Positions 18,632 to 28,816 of a DNA stretch of 64,000 nucleotides are shown here, piece after piece (positions within the stretch are counted from its first letter, which is position 1; each line of letters begins with the position of its first letter). Origin of the DNA: Nematocida ironsii. Taxonomy: Eukaryota > Microsporidia. Below the pieces are notes generated by a model. It had not been told where the DNA came from and did not search any database. It saw nothing but the letters and a program-made list of their open reading frames with translations. Both the position numbers and the translations under genes were made by a program. Location: the NCBI GenBank assembly GCA_001642415.1, contig LTDK01000066.1, forward strand, positions 1 to 64,000. The letters are read 5' to 3'.

Positions 18632-21600
18632 ATGAAGGAGGGAGAGTCTACAAATAATACAGATAATGCATTACTTAATAGTAATAGTGTAATAAGTAAT
18701 ACATTATTTAATAGTAATAGTGTAATAAGTAATGATAATAATGCATTACTTAATAATGATAGTGTATTAAGTAGTACATATAATATATCTAATATATCCG
18801 TGTTTAGTGAACTTAATATACTTAGTGTACTATATAATAGATATATTAATAATATTATTTATACAATGTATAATAATAATATTATATCTATTAATCCATA
18901 TAAATATACTAATAATTATAATACATTGTATAATATATTATATACTATAATAGATAATAATACACATAGTATAATAAGTAATAATAATGATACAATGTGT
19001 AATAAGTTATATAATAATAATAATACAATGTGTAATAAGTTATATAATAATAGTAATATATTAAATAATACACATAGTATAATAAGTAATAATAATGATA
19101 CAATGTGTAATAAGTTATATAATAATAGTAATATATTAAATAATACACATAGTATAATAAGTAATAATAATGATACAATGTGTAATAAGTTATATAATAA
19201 TAGTATTATAGTGTTAAGTGGTGAATCTGGTGCTGGTAAGAGTGTTAATACTAATTATATACTAAAATATATCTATAATAATGTATATAAGACAGTATAC
19301 AGTAATTATTTAATAGAATTATTCGGGAATTCTTCTACATGTAATAATAATAATTCATCCAGATATGGAAAGTTCATTAATATAGAATATAATACACAAT
19401 GTATCATAAGTATCAACATAAAAATATTTTTATTAGAAACTGGCAGAATTGAAAAAACAAAAAATAATTTCCATTCCATAAAATTAATCAATGAAGTACT
19501 AGCAGGGAGAGAGAAGATTAGGGTTAATAGAATATTTAATATATTTAATAAGTTATGTATTAGTAATAGTATAATAATAGAAATATTTAAATATTTAGTT
19601 ATTATAAAGTATTTAATAGATATAAATATAGAAGATAGTACAGGGAGTATTAATATTACTGGGAGAGTAGATGAAATATCTTATATGTTAAGGATAGATA
19701 AAAATATTTTATTAAATTTATTACTAAAAAAGGAAATAACCGTTAATAATGAAAATATTTTAAAATACAAAAAATTACAAGAAAGTATCAACACAAAGAA
19801 CACTTTAATTAGGGTTATTTATGAGAAAGTATTTTATTTAATTATAGATTTAATTAATAAAGGACTAAAAGATATATCAAAAGAAAGAATAAACATAAAT
19901 GATATATTAAATAATACACATAATAATAATACAATGTGTAATAATACAGAATATAATACAGATAGTACAATAATTGATAAGGATAGTAAATTAAATGAAG
20001 AATTTAAAGGATTAGAATCAGGAATACAAGAAATACAAGAAGACAGTGAAGATTACATTAAACAAGGAATGGATAAATTTATAGAAGAAATACATAAAGA
20101 AGTAGATATAAATATACTAAATATACAAGATATAGAAAGAAGTAATAGTAATGTATACAGCGGTGGTAATAGTAATAGTAGTAGTAATAGTAGTAATAGT
20201 AATGTATACAGCGGTAGTAATAGTACTGTATATGGTGATAGACTAAATAGTAGTAGTAATAGTACTATATATAATACCACTAATACCACTAATACTGTAT
20301 ATAATACCATTACTAATACTACTAATACTCCTTCTACTCCTACTGCTGATACTCCCACTACTCCTCCTCCTACTACTGATACTCCCACTACTACTCCTTC
20401 TACTGCTGATACTCCTTTATCTTCTGTTATGTCTATTGGTATATTAGATATATACGGATTTGAAATTTTAGAAGAGAATGGGTTTGACCAATTCTGTATT
20501 AATTATGCAAATGAGAAATTACAACGTGAATATGTTAATAGACTTATAACAGAAAATGTGAATGTATTAAATGAAGAAGGTATCCAATTTGATAGACTTG
20601 ATAAAATATGTAATAAGGATATATTTGAAGGACCAAATGGATTAATAAGATTATTAGATGAAGAATGTTTATTAAATGGATCTATTAATAATTGGTTATC
20701 TAAGATATCTTCATCTGTTAGAGTATACGGTAAGGATATAATAATAAAACATTATGCTGGAGATGTAAAGTATAATACAGAAGATTTCATAGAAAGGAAT
20801 AAAAATGAATATTCTGATGTATCTAAATTACTTAATAGTACTGGTATAGGATTATTATACCAATCTGATAAGTATATAGGAAGATTCTCTAAAAAAGGAG
20901 TATTAGGAGAGTTTAAGGATAGTTTAGATAATCTTATTTCTTATATAAATAATAGTAGAGTGTATTATATAAGATGTATAAATCCTGGTATAAATGGTGA
21001 TTTTATGACAGAAGTAGGTAGACAATTAAAACAAGCAGGGATATATGATACAATAAAGATATTCATGCTTGGGTTTCATGTTAAGTATACTAAGCATGAA
21101 TATATTGAAAGGTATTTAAATTATACTGAGAGTATAAAAGGAGTAGAAAATAATTCAGTAGAAATAATGGATATGGAAGGGGTTAAAGTAGGGAAGAAAT
21201 ATGTATTTATAACTGAAAAAGCATATAAATTATTAGAAAATGAGAGGAAGTATAAGATACAACAGGAGATAGAAGATAGAAAGAGAAAGGAAGAAATAGA
21301 GTACTCTACAAGGATAATAAAGCAGTACATAACAAGAGTACATGTATTAAAAGAAATAGAAAGAATAAGACAAGAGAGAGAAGAAGAGAGAATAAGACAA
21401 GAAAAAGAAGAAGAGAGAATAAGGCAAGAGAGAATAAGACAAGAAAAAGAAGAAAAGATAAAGCAGGATAAGATAAGAAGGAAAGAAGAGAGAATAAGGC
21501 AAGATAAGGATAAGGATGAGATAAAAGAAAGACAGGATAAGGATGAGATACAGGATCAGAGACAGAATGAGATACATGAAAGACAAGATAGACAGGATAA

Positions 21601-23104
21601 GGATCAGATACAGGATCAGACACAGGATCAGAGACAGAATGAGATACATGAATATATAAATAATTCTGATGATGAGTGTATTAAAGATAACTTACTTGAT
21701 TCTATTAATAATATAGAAATAAGGAACAGTATAATTCGTACATCTAATAAGTCAATTAATAATTCTGTATATAATTCATACCCAACTAGTCCAGATACAT
21801 CAGAAGATCATATTAAAGCAATAGAAACAGTAAATCCGTGTAGTACGTGTCATAAAACAGAAGAAAAGTATTCACTGCAATTATTATACTTACAAGAGAA
21901 ACATAATGAAATTAACAAATTAAATACAGAAATATCTAAATATATCGGTATAATTAAGGATAAGGATATACTCATACGGGATTTAAGTCATAAAATAGAA
22001 GTATTATTATACGATATGTCTACTGAAGAATATTCTAAAAGAACGACTAATCCACTGCATGGAGTGAATATAATTAAACCGCATGATAAAGCACCAACTG
22101 AAATATTCAGAAGGATACTTAAAGTGTTTATGCAGAGTATACCACCTGAGTATAAGTCATATTATGACTCAGTCACATGTGCATTTACTTTATTTAGGGT
22201 GGCTGCTGTATGTCCTGGAGGTATTTCTGGGAATATTCCTGGGATATTACAGGAATTTGAACTGGCTGTACATTCTGTGTTCTCTGTTAAGAAATGTTCT
22301 ATTCCAGTGTATACAGGATTCTTCTTGATAAATGCTATGTTTATTGCTAAGACATCTCCTTCTAATATGACAGAAAGTATTCTTCAGAAAGTATTTTCTA
22401 GTGGGTGTAGAAGTATCTGTGAGGAAATAAGTAATTTTGGGTATGACTTTCTGTTTAAACCTGCTTCAGATGGTGGTAATTTATTAACTAGACTGTTGAA
22501 GAAGCCATCTTTAGACTCAGTCATATCTCATTTACGTATGATACACAGTATACTTAATAATTTGTGCGTGCCTGAAGATGTGATTGTTTCTATATTTGAG
22601 TATATCTCCAGAGTGATTGATGTTTCTGGGTTTGAGTCAATTATAAAGAAGGATAAGAGAATAGGGGCAAAGCACTTACTGTACTTACAGAGTAGTTTAG
22701 ACAGTTTGGCTGGGTTCTTTATGGAAATACGGGTGGATAATCCATTTTATTTCCCATACTTAAAGAAATTCATTGAATTTGTAGATGCACAGAGGAAGGG
22801 TGTAATTACTGGGTCAGTGTTCTTACGAGTAGGTCCATTCTCCTCATCACATTTAAAAGCATCTATTAATGCACTTGCGCCTGAAATACGTGGTAAATTC
22901 ACATCTAAGCTGCAGGGTGCACTTACTGGAGTGCCTCCAATTAGTAAAATACAGATACCCTCTCCAGAGTTTACTGCACCAGTGTGTATATTACCAGATG
23001 ACCCAAATGAACTGTATATAGCTCTGATTAAGTCCCTGGAAAGAGAGCAGATATCAAATATTCTGGAAGAGTATAATATACCAAATGATTGGTTAAATAA
23101 CTAA
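18632..23104 (+). CDS. Class V-like myosin with DIL-type tail
   Basis: 1490 residues, an actin-based motor with a cargo-binding tail. Motor signatures: INPYKYTNNY (87-96), P-loop GESGAGKS (197-204), switch I NSSRYGK (241-247), switch II DIYGFE (606-611), FCINYANEKLQ and YYIRCINP. After the motor comes a highly charged Glu/Arg/Gln/Asp region (about 890-1010) that should form a long helix or coiled coil. The C-terminal 330 residues fit a dilute (DIL) domain, as in myosin V. Odd points: satellite-encoded Asn-rich repeats replace the region between NPYK and the P-loop, and a Thr/Pro/Asn-rich insert lies just before switch II, making the switch I-switch II distance about 365 residues. The 3' third is less A+T-rich. 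The frame is intact, so the gene is probably functional. Confidence 0.9.
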   Translation: MKEGESTNNTDNALLNSNSVISNTLFNSNSVISNDNNALLNNDSVLSSTYNISNISVFSELNILSVLYNRYINNIIYTMYNNNIISINPYKYTNNYNTLYNILYTIIDNNTHSIISNNNDTMCNKLYNNNNTMCNKLYNNSNILNNTHSIISNNNDTMCNKLYNNSNILNNTHSIISNNNDTMCNKLYNNSIIVLSGESGAGKSVNTNYILKYIYNNVYKTVYSNYLIELFGNSSTCNNNNSSRYGKFINIEYNTQCIISINIKIFLLETGRIEKTKNNFHSIKLINEVLAGREKIRVNRIFNIFNKLCISNSIIIEIFKYLVIIKYLIDINIEDSTGSINITGRVDEISYMLRIDKNILLNLLLKKEITVNNENILKYKKLQESINTKNTLIRVIYEKVFYLIIDLINKGLKDISKERININDILNNTHNNNTMCNNTEYNTDSTIIDKDSKLNEEFKGLESGIQEIQEDSEDYIKQGMDKFIEEIHKEVDINILNIQDIERSNSNVYSGGNSNSSSNSSNSNVYSGSNSTVYGDRLNSSSNSTIYNTTNTTNTVYNTITNTTNTPSTPTADTPTTPPPTTDTPTTTPSTADTPLSSVMSIGILDIYGFEILEENGFDQFCINYANEKLQREYVNRLITENVNVLNEEGIQFDRLDKICNKDIFEGPNGLIRLLDEECLLNGSINNWLSKISSSVRVYGKDIIIKHYAGDVKYNTEDFIERNKNEYSDVSKLLNSTGIGLLYQSDKYIGRFSKKGVLGEFKDSLDNLISYINNSRVYYIRCINPGINGDFMTEVGRQLKQAGIYDTIKIFMLGFHVKYTKHEYIERYLNYTESIKGVENNSVEIMDMEGVKVGKKYVFITEKAYKLLENERKYKIQQEIEDRKRKEEIEYSTRIIKQYITRVHVLKEIERIRQEREEERIRQEKEEERIRQERIRQEKEEKIKQDKIRRKEERIRQDKDKDEIKERQDKDEIQDQRQNEIHERQDRQDKDQIQDQTQDQRQNEIHEYINNSDDECIKDNLLDSINNIEIRNSIIRTSNKSINNSVYNSYPTSPDTSEDHIKAIETVNPCSTCHKTEEKYSLQLLYLQEKHNEINKLNTEISKYIGIIKDKDILIRDLSHKIEVLLYDMSTEEYSKRTTNPLHGVNIIKPHDKAPTEIFRRILKVFMQSIPPEYKSYYDSVTCAFTLFRVAAVCPGGISGNIPGILQEFELAVHSVFSVKKCSIPVYTGFFLINAMFIAKTSPSNMTESILQKVFSSGCRSICEEISNFGYDFLFKPASDGGNLLTRLLKKPSLDSVISHLRMIHSILNNLCVPEDVIVSIFEYISRVIDVSGFESIIKKDKRIGAKHLLYLQSSLDSLAGFFMEIRVDNPFYFPYLKKFIEFVDAQRKGVITGSVFLRVGPFSSSHLKASINALAPEIRGKFTSKLQGALTGVPPISKIQIPSPEFTAPVCILPDDPNELYIALIKSLEREQISNILEEYNIPNDWLNN
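18956..19207 (+). repeat. 75-base satellite repeat inside the myosin CDS
   Basis: Three nearly identical copies of a 75-base unit plus one partial copy encode NNTHSIISNNND followed by TMCNKLYNN, at residues 109-192. The units contain acacatagtataataagt and acaatgtgtaataagt, the motif of the flanking arrays. The length is a multiple of three, so the frame is kept. Confidence 0.9.
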
Positions 23105-23403
23105 TTACTACGGCATACTCTTAAATTAACCAGAAAAGTATATAACCAGAAATTATATACTGCTCTGTTTAGTCTATAAATTTCGGGTTTATACGTGTAT
23201 AATAATGTATGTGCTATATACTGTAGAATAAATGGCGTCATTAAATATTGCTTTTAGTATAAAGTGTTCATTTTTATATTTTTATTTTAAGAGAGTACGC
23301 TTTGTATTGAATAATAAAAATATTATTATACTGTATAATAGACTAAGAACAGTTAGACTAACTAAATTATACCTTAATAATATATCTTAATACTTTATTT
23401 CAA
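23105..23403. other. Convergent gap with two motif copies
   Basis: About 300 bases after the myosin and La genes. It holds TATAACCAGAAA (23141-23152), a nearby ttaaccagaaaa, and TTTCGGGTTT (23181-23190). All belong to the TTTC[GT]GGTTATA family. No gene seen. Confidence 0.5.
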
Positions 23404-24378
23404 CTATCCCCTCTGCTTTCTTCTTGGCTTGTAGAGTGTGCGGCCCTTGGTGAGTGACAAACCGTCACAGTATGCTACTACTTCTTCATCACTGAGCTTG
23501 TTGAAAGATAGTTTTAGGGTGTTAATTTCAACGGGAGAGATTTCTTCTGTGTCCTGTTTCATTCTGATGTGTCGGCTGGGCACATCTACAAAGGCAACTC
23601 CCTGGCCCAGTGCAGCCTTTATGTCAGATATTTTAATAGCACTGATCTCTTCTTCTGAGACTTCTTTGGATACTTCTGTCTTCTCATCTGCTTCCTTCTG
23701 CTCTGCTCGTTCTGCTGTGAACTTGAAGATTTTGTTCTTGAATGAGTCAATTACTACTTTCTGCACCTCCTGCTTCTTTTTTTCTTTCTCTTCCTTTTTT
23801 GCCTCCTTCTTCTTGGCGAAGTACTCTTCTGCTGTGGATACCTCCAGCTGTATCTTTGCCTTCTTGGCGGGACTGTTCGATGAGTTCTCTTCATCCACTG
23901 GCATGTCTACTAATATCTTTGCATCAAGAAGTATTTCCATGTCATCTTTCTCGTTCATTTCCACAAACACAGATCCCTTAAACTCCTTTAAGGCATCCTT
24001 TCGCATGGCAATCCTAGCAATTCTTGCAGAAAATGGAGAAAGCACATTCTGGACATCTTCCAGAGTGTACTCAGATGGGAAGTTCTTTATAATTAAAGTC
24101 TTTTCATCTCCTTTGTGCTCATCAAATGAGGGGGGAGGAGTGACTCTTTGGATCTTTCCCTCCACAACCTTTAGCTTTTCGCTCTCTTTCAAGATTTCTT
24201 CTAGCTGATCAATCGTTTTGCTGAATGTTTTAATTTTAGAGAATGAATTTATAACAGACAGGGGAACCCAGCCCTCATTTGCTTGAATAACCTTCTTCAA
24301 GTACTCATCTCTTACAATATTCGCATCACTAAAGTAGAACTCCACTTGCTGGATAATTTGCTTATTCTCCGGTGCCAT
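23404..24378 (-). CDS. LHP1: La protein, RNA 3'-oligo(U)-binding
   Basis: 324 residues. The La motif (residues 1-85, with VEFYFSDANIVRDEYLKKVI and GWVPLSVINSFSKIK) is followed by an RRM (about 93-150, TLIIKNFPSEYT), a Lys/Glu-rich linker, and a second RRM-like C-terminal region (DIKAALGQGVAFVDV). La binds the UUU-3' ends of RNA polymerase III transcripts and helps tRNA maturation. The start ATG (24378) lies inside the end of the upstream Tad2 gene: the reading frames overlap by 17 bases on the same strand, so the mRNAs overlap too. Two RNA-processing genes side by side may be a coincidence. Confidence 0.93.
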   Translation of the reverse strand: MAPENKQIIQQVEFYFSDANIVRDEYLKKVIQANEGWVPLSVINSFSKIKTFSKTIDQLEEILKESEKLKVVEGKIQRVTPPPSFDEHKGDEKTLIIKNFPSEYTLEDVQNVLSPFSARIARIAMRKDALKEFKGSVFVEMNEKDDMEILLDAKILVDMPVDEENSSNSPAKKAKIQLEVSTAEEYFAKKKEAKKEEKEKKKQEVQKVVIDSFKNKIFKFTAERAEQKEADEKTEVSKEVSEEEISAIKISDIKAALGQGVAFVDVPSRHIRMKQDTEEISPVEINTLKLSFNKLSDEEVVAYCDGLSLTKGRTLYKPRRKQRG

Positions 24379-25009
24379 TCTTAAAAATTTTCAGTTTTTT
24401 CTCAGTTTTATATTTTCTCTTTTCTGCGGGTGCTCGAATATTTTCGTGTGTATAGAACTCTTTTAGGAGAGAAATTGCCTCTTCATCTGGTACATAGCAC
24501 ATTTCCACAGAATACTCCACAGATTTATTATTCATTGTGTATAAATACTGCGTAGAACCATTATTAGAGGTAATTGAAGTATTAGATACCTCATTAACAG
24601 TACTATTTGTGTTTACTTGAGGAGTATTTAAAGCATTCTCTTCTGTACTTAATGAAGTAATAACTTCATCTGTTTTATGTGGTGTAAGTATTTTTTGTTC
24701 TATAAACACAGACAAGCCGCCAAATCGTGGATTACAACAGGAATAAATCACTTTCTTTATGCGCAATTTAATAATCAGTGCTAGACACATTATACATGGC
24801 TCGCATGTAACATATAATTCAACTTCTGCTAGAATATCAGCAGGAATTCTTTGTAAAGATATCATTTCTGCGTGTGCTAGAGGGTCTTTTAATGTATTTG
24901 TTAAATTATGCGATCTGTCAATACACTCACCACGATAAAATACAGCACAGCCTATTGGCACTTCATCTATTACTAAGGCATGCCTTGCCTCTTCCATGGC
25001 TATTTCCAT
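24362..25009 (-). CDS. TAD2: tRNA adenosine deaminase subunit, Tad2-like
   Basis: 215 residues from ATG 25009 (the frame upstream has no ATG). The cytidine-deaminase fold is clear: DEVPIGCAVFYRGECI, HAE at 46-48 (zinc ligand and catalytic Glu), and PCIMC at 71-75 with the two Cys zinc ligands, then VIYSCCNPRFGG. In eukaryotes Tad2 with Tad3 converts A34 to inosine in tRNA anticodons. A Ser/Thr/Asn-rich insert of about 60 residues lies after residue 110, before a basic C-terminal tail (KRKYKTEKKLK). The 3' end overlaps the La gene. Confidence 0.9.
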   Translation of the reverse strand: MEIAMEEARHALVIDEVPIGCAVFYRGECIDRSHNLTNTLKDPLAHAEMISLQRIPADILAEVELYVTCEPCIMCLALIIKLRIKKVIYSCCNPRFGGLSVFIEQKILTPHKTDEVITSLSTEENALNTPQVNTNSTVNEVSNTSITSNNGSTQYLYTMNNKSVEYSVEMCYVPDEEAISLLKEFYTHENIRAPAEKRKYKTEKKLKIFKNGTGE

Positions 25010-25528
25010 AGCAAAAATGCAAAAAGAAGAGAAATACAGAAAACTCAATAACTCTTAGTCTATTTCTATATAATATTCATATATAAATATATTTTATGTT
25101 CTATTACTCTACTAATCAGTTAGTCTAGCTGTACACTGCAGTAAATCAATATTCTATTAGTATATTTATAGTGTAAACCTATAATATACCCCGAAATTGT
25201 ATAAAATCCAGTTTAAACCAAAGATTTAACGAATATTTAAATACCAGAAATATTCTAGAAATAAAAATTGATTAGACAGAAATAAACAGCAAACATTAAA
25301 GAGGCATAAAATTACTGAAAATATCACAAATAAATTTCAGCATACACAGACATAATATAGTATAAATAAACTAAATAAGAATAAATATGTGTTTATTTTC
25401 TATTAATACATATTTAATTAGTAAATACTCAAAATTCTCCATATGGCATTTGCTTAAATTATATATTATATAGATGATTTAAACCAGAATAGACTCCGTT
25501 TTTATTAAACCCCTAAATTATTGACTAA
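25010..25528. other. A+T-rich gap
   Basis: About 520 bases before the Tad2 gene and after the gene at 25529-25882. It contains a ccccgaaat (near 25190), a weak match to the inverted TTTCGGGT motif, and nothing else that I recognise. Confidence 0.4.
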
Positions 25529-25882
25529 TTAATTGAAAATTCTGAACAGTTCTAATTTAGAGAATGGAATGGTTTCTTCAGCTACTGCAATTAAAAGTGA
25601 TATCATTAACAACAGAGTTAGTGCTAGTAAGTAGGCCCCCCAACTAGGATTCTCTTTTTCTTTTTGTAACACTTGCTTTGTTGAAGCTATTATTACTTGA
25701 TTAGTTTCTGTCGCATTAGTAACTGTTTCTAAAAGTTTAACATGCTCTTTTATGGCAGAATCTTTCTGGGCCGGCACTGCGCTGTGAATATGAAGAACTG
25801 CCTCTTTTTTTATATCAATTGTACATGTTTGAGTGACTGTTCCATTTTGACCAGCTTGTATTTGGTATGCAGAATGACTCAT
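25529..25882 (-). CDS. Small protein with C-terminal membrane span
   Basis: 117 residues from a good ATG. The first 80 are polar (Thr/Gln/Lys-rich, with a possible helix HVKLLETVTNATETNQVIIA), then a hydrophobic span WGAYLLALTLLLMISLLIAV (about 81-100) and 17 residues. The shape recalls a tail-anchored or SNARE-like protein, but no heptad pattern is convincing enough to call it a SNARE. Unrecognised. Confidence 0.6.
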   Translation of the reverse strand: MSHSAYQIQAGQNGTVTQTCTIDIKKEAVLHIHSAVPAQKDSAIKEHVKLLETVTNATETNQVIIASTKQVLQKEKENPSWGAYLLALTLLLMISLLIAVAEETIPFSKLELFRIFN

Positions 25883-26852
25883 CTTTTTAAGTGCAAAAAT
25901 AATTTACTATAAAAAGATGTAAATAATCAGAAATCTGATTATAAAAAGACTACTCCAGGATTTATAGCCATTAGATGCATTTACACGAACTATACACCAA
26001 TTAAATGATATAATACAGTATAAATGATTAAATACTCTTTTTATATTAATTATACTCTATTTAAACCAAAAGAACTTTAAATTCCTTTAGAAGTAATCAC
26101 ATATAGTATATAACTCAGAATTAAAATATTTAAGAATATAGAAATTTCTATACATAATAATTAAGAATAGCGTATTGTAATAAGATACTCTACAATATAA
26201 ATATACTTAGTAATGTATAAATACGCATCAAAGTGAATTATTTGAGCATTCAAATGTTCTTTGGTTGTATATTTACCTATTAAAGTACTATTTTATTATT
26301 AGTACTTTCTTCTGGTTATATTACAGTAGAATGTTTTACTAATTAGTTAATTTCGAATTATTTAATTTTCTGATGTTTTATGATTATGCTTTGTTTATGT
26401 TTTATATTGGTTTATCTGTTTGTTTTTATGTAATATTTAATTGGTCTTTCTGAATATCTGTAAAAGAAAATTCTATCCTCTATAAATTATGAAGAGTTTT
26501 TTTCTTTATGCTTAAAATAATAAATATCATTAATAAGAAATATTTATAAACATACAGAATTAAATAGAAATTAGTAGATAAATAGATAAATTTCAAGAAT
26601 ATGTACTATTTATTTATACATTTCTGTATTTAATTCAATAAATCATCTTATAATACAACAATTATATGATTTATGAGTAATAAAGACTGTGTTTATTAAT
26701 TAATTCTGTGTTATATCTGTTGTAGTACTTTATAAATAAACAGCTGTATTGTTTATTGTTATAATACAGTTTAATTTAACAAATATAAATCTTTAGTATT
26801 TAACCACTTTAGTAACAGATAGTAAGACGTATACTCTGAAATTACTAAAAAT
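25883..26852. other. Long A+T-rich gap, divergent
   Basis: Nearly 1 kb between two divergent genes with no open frame of note. It contains ttctggttata (about 26310-26320), one of the recurrent motif family. No RNA gene recognised. Confidence 0.5.
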
Positions 26853-27644
26853 ATGCTAAAACCAACAGAAGATATACCATTAAAAAGTACAGAAATAAAA
26901 GATTCAAAGGTCAGTATTAGCCATACTACTATAAATACAGATCCAGATAATTCTTCTGGTGGATTTACAAATGGCCCGAAAATAACCAGACTATCTCATA
27001 AAACAGAATCGAATATTGAAAAGATCACTTTTGCATACAATATACTTGTTAAACCAACTTTGATTATTTTTTCTATATTCTATTCTATTATACAGACACA
27101 TTGTCTATTATACGGAATAAATACAAACCTAGCTACATCAGCACCTGAATTGCTAGTAAGAAACCAAGAAAAATCATATATAGGCATAGCTGCAATATGT
27201 TCTATAGCAACCATAATTATGTATTGCATGGAATTCCTTAAATATACATTAATTGTAGATATAATGTATAAAATGCTGGGTAGAGAGAGCAAAAGACTTA
27301 CTATCACACTTATCGGCACTATAGTAATGATAGCCTTAATACTAGCATCAATTTTAAAAGCAACATACACCACAGAAATTAGTTATATAGATAATCTTTT
27401 ACCGGCTGCAATAATGCTACAGGCAGTATATCTTATACTAGAAGTATTATTTGTATCCCTCTCAGCCCATTACAAATTAAATGCAAATTTGGCATTAGAT
27501 CTCTCTAGGCCTAATCTTAACACAGGCCTGTATAATTTATTGTTTTATGCAATTACTCTTGTATTTATTATACAGTGTATAATAATTTTGTGTAATCCAG
27601 ATACATGGTTTGGATTCTACATAGAAAATAATAATGGAGTATAA
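26853..27644 (+). CDS. Five-span membrane protein, related to the 10765 gene
   Basis: 263 residues. A polar N-terminal tail of about 60 residues is followed by five hydrophobic spans (about 65-88, 108-135, 149-171, 180-205, 228-252). The last span ends in IILCNPDTW, matching ACNPD at the same place in the 10765 protein, and overall size and topology agree. Membership in one family is likely but based on layout and this short motif. No known family recognised. Confidence 0.8.
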   Translation: MLKPTEDIPLKSTEIKDSKVSISHTTINTDPDNSSGGFTNGPKITRLSHKTESNIEKITFAYNILVKPTLIIFSIFYSIIQTHCLLYGINTNLATSAPELLVRNQEKSYIGIAAICSIATIIMYCMEFLKYTLIVDIMYKMLGRESKRLTITLIGTIVMIALILASILKATYTTEISYIDNLLPAAIMLQAVYLILEVLFVSLSAHYKLNANLALDLSRPNLNTGLYNLLFYAITLVFIIQCIIILCNPDTWFGFYIENNNGV

Positions 27645-27924
27645 GTACTGCATTAAACACTTAAAATATCCATTGTACAGATACTTTGTACTAATAAATC
27701 CTTTAGTATATTATGCTATTTCATAATTTGAATTCTTGTTTAGTATACACTATGATATTCTTAGATTAGAATTCGAATTTTCTATTATTCTCTTTTTCTA
27801 GTTATTCTCTCTTCTTGAATACTTCTGGGTTTTTATAGTTCTGGTTATATTTATACTTTTAATATTATTCTCTCTTTAAATTAACTCATATTAAACTGAA
27901 ATTCTTTGTTTTAAAAAAACCAAT
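27645..27924. promoter_or_regulatory. Gap with TTCTGGTTATA upstream of Yop1
   Basis: The motif ttctggttata lies about 85 bases before the Yop1 ATG (near 27839-27849). It is one of the closest motif-to-start distances in the window, comparable to 37158 (104 bases before 37262). Confidence 0.35.
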
Positions 27925-28476
27925 ATGGAAAGAGTCAGGAAGATTTCAGAGACGTACCCTGTCTTTAAGAATATACAAAGTATGACAAATAATCAAGTAA
28001 AGCCAGAATACATTCTTATTGCGCTGGCAGCAGTATTGCTTGTTACTCTGTTCTGTAAGACAGTAGCAGGTGCTATTACAAATGTTTTCATGCTTATACT
28101 CATTATAAACCCATGCACTTCTCTTATAATTAGCAAAACAGCCCCTGATGCAGGAACAATGAAACACGTTCTATCGTACTTACTGTGTGCTATGCTGGTG
28201 GTTGCAGTAGAATCTATCCTTCGTGTGATAATTAGAAAGATTCCATTCTACTATCATGCCAAGTTTATATTCTTCTACTATTTGTCAGTGCGGCGTACAC
28301 AGCTTACAGAGTACATAAACACAACAGTTGTAGTGGGAATACATGACGGAATCCAGGAGATAAACAAAGTTCAGCCAAAAGATGTGATAAAGGCAGCACA
28401 GAGTGCAGCCACTCAGAAAATAAAAAATACCATTGAGAGGACTCAGGAAACAGAATCTCCAAAAAAGGAGGAGTAA
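27925..28476 (+). CDS. YOP1: Yop1/REEP5 (TB2/DP1/HVA22) ER-shaping protein
   Basis: 183 residues. Hydrophobic hairpins run from about residue 30 to 125, with the family block YYHAKFIFFYYLSVRRTQLT, then an amphipathic helix (EYINTTVVVGIHDGIQEINK) and a charged tail. These proteins form wedge-like hairpins that curve ER membrane into tubules. Size and order of parts agree with yeast Yop1. The last 20 residues are Glu/Lys-rich. Identification is good but the sequence is diverged. Confidence 0.85.
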   Translation: MERVRKISETYPVFKNIQSMTNNQVKPEYILIALAAVLLVTLFCKTVAGAITNVFMLILIINPCTSLIISKTAPDAGTMKHVLSYLLCAMLVVAVESILRVIIRKIPFYYHAKFIFFYYLSVRRTQLTEYINTTVVVGIHDGIQEINKVQPKDVIKAAQSAATQKIKNTIERTQETESPKKEE

Positions 28477-28816
28477 ATTGGTCCGGCCATATGATGGAAC
28501 AATTTATACCTAAATATAAAGTATTGGTAGGTACATGAAGGTGTGTCTAGTGATATTTGGCCAAGGTAGTGCATTATGACAGGAATAAACTAACTCTACT
28601 TTACATAAGAATACCCATTGCTTAATAAATACAGACATTACTTTTATATTTAACAGAAAACACCAAAAATCAACAGAATTCCATTGATACTCTATATATA
28701 TTAACAGAATAGATACAAATACATCTGTAATCCTTAATGAATTTTTCACAAAAGAATAAATAACTTAAAACGGTTTCAGATATTAAGGGTATAATTCTCG
28801 CTAGATACTCTACACC
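28477..28816. other. Gap with nothing recognised
   Basis: About 340 bases. A few short open stretches on the minus strand lack an acceptable start and family. No repeat or RNA noticed. Confidence 0.4.

Noticed and set aside
18945..19178. 77-codon Tyr-rich frame on the minus strand
   Set aside because: Antisense reading of the Asn-rich repeat in the myosin gene.
23438..24208. 256-codon frame on the plus strand
   Set aside because: Shadow of the La gene; Ser/Phe-rich and without any motif.
28510..28749. 79-codon frame after Yop1
   Set aside because: No motif and composition typical of random A+T-rich sequence.
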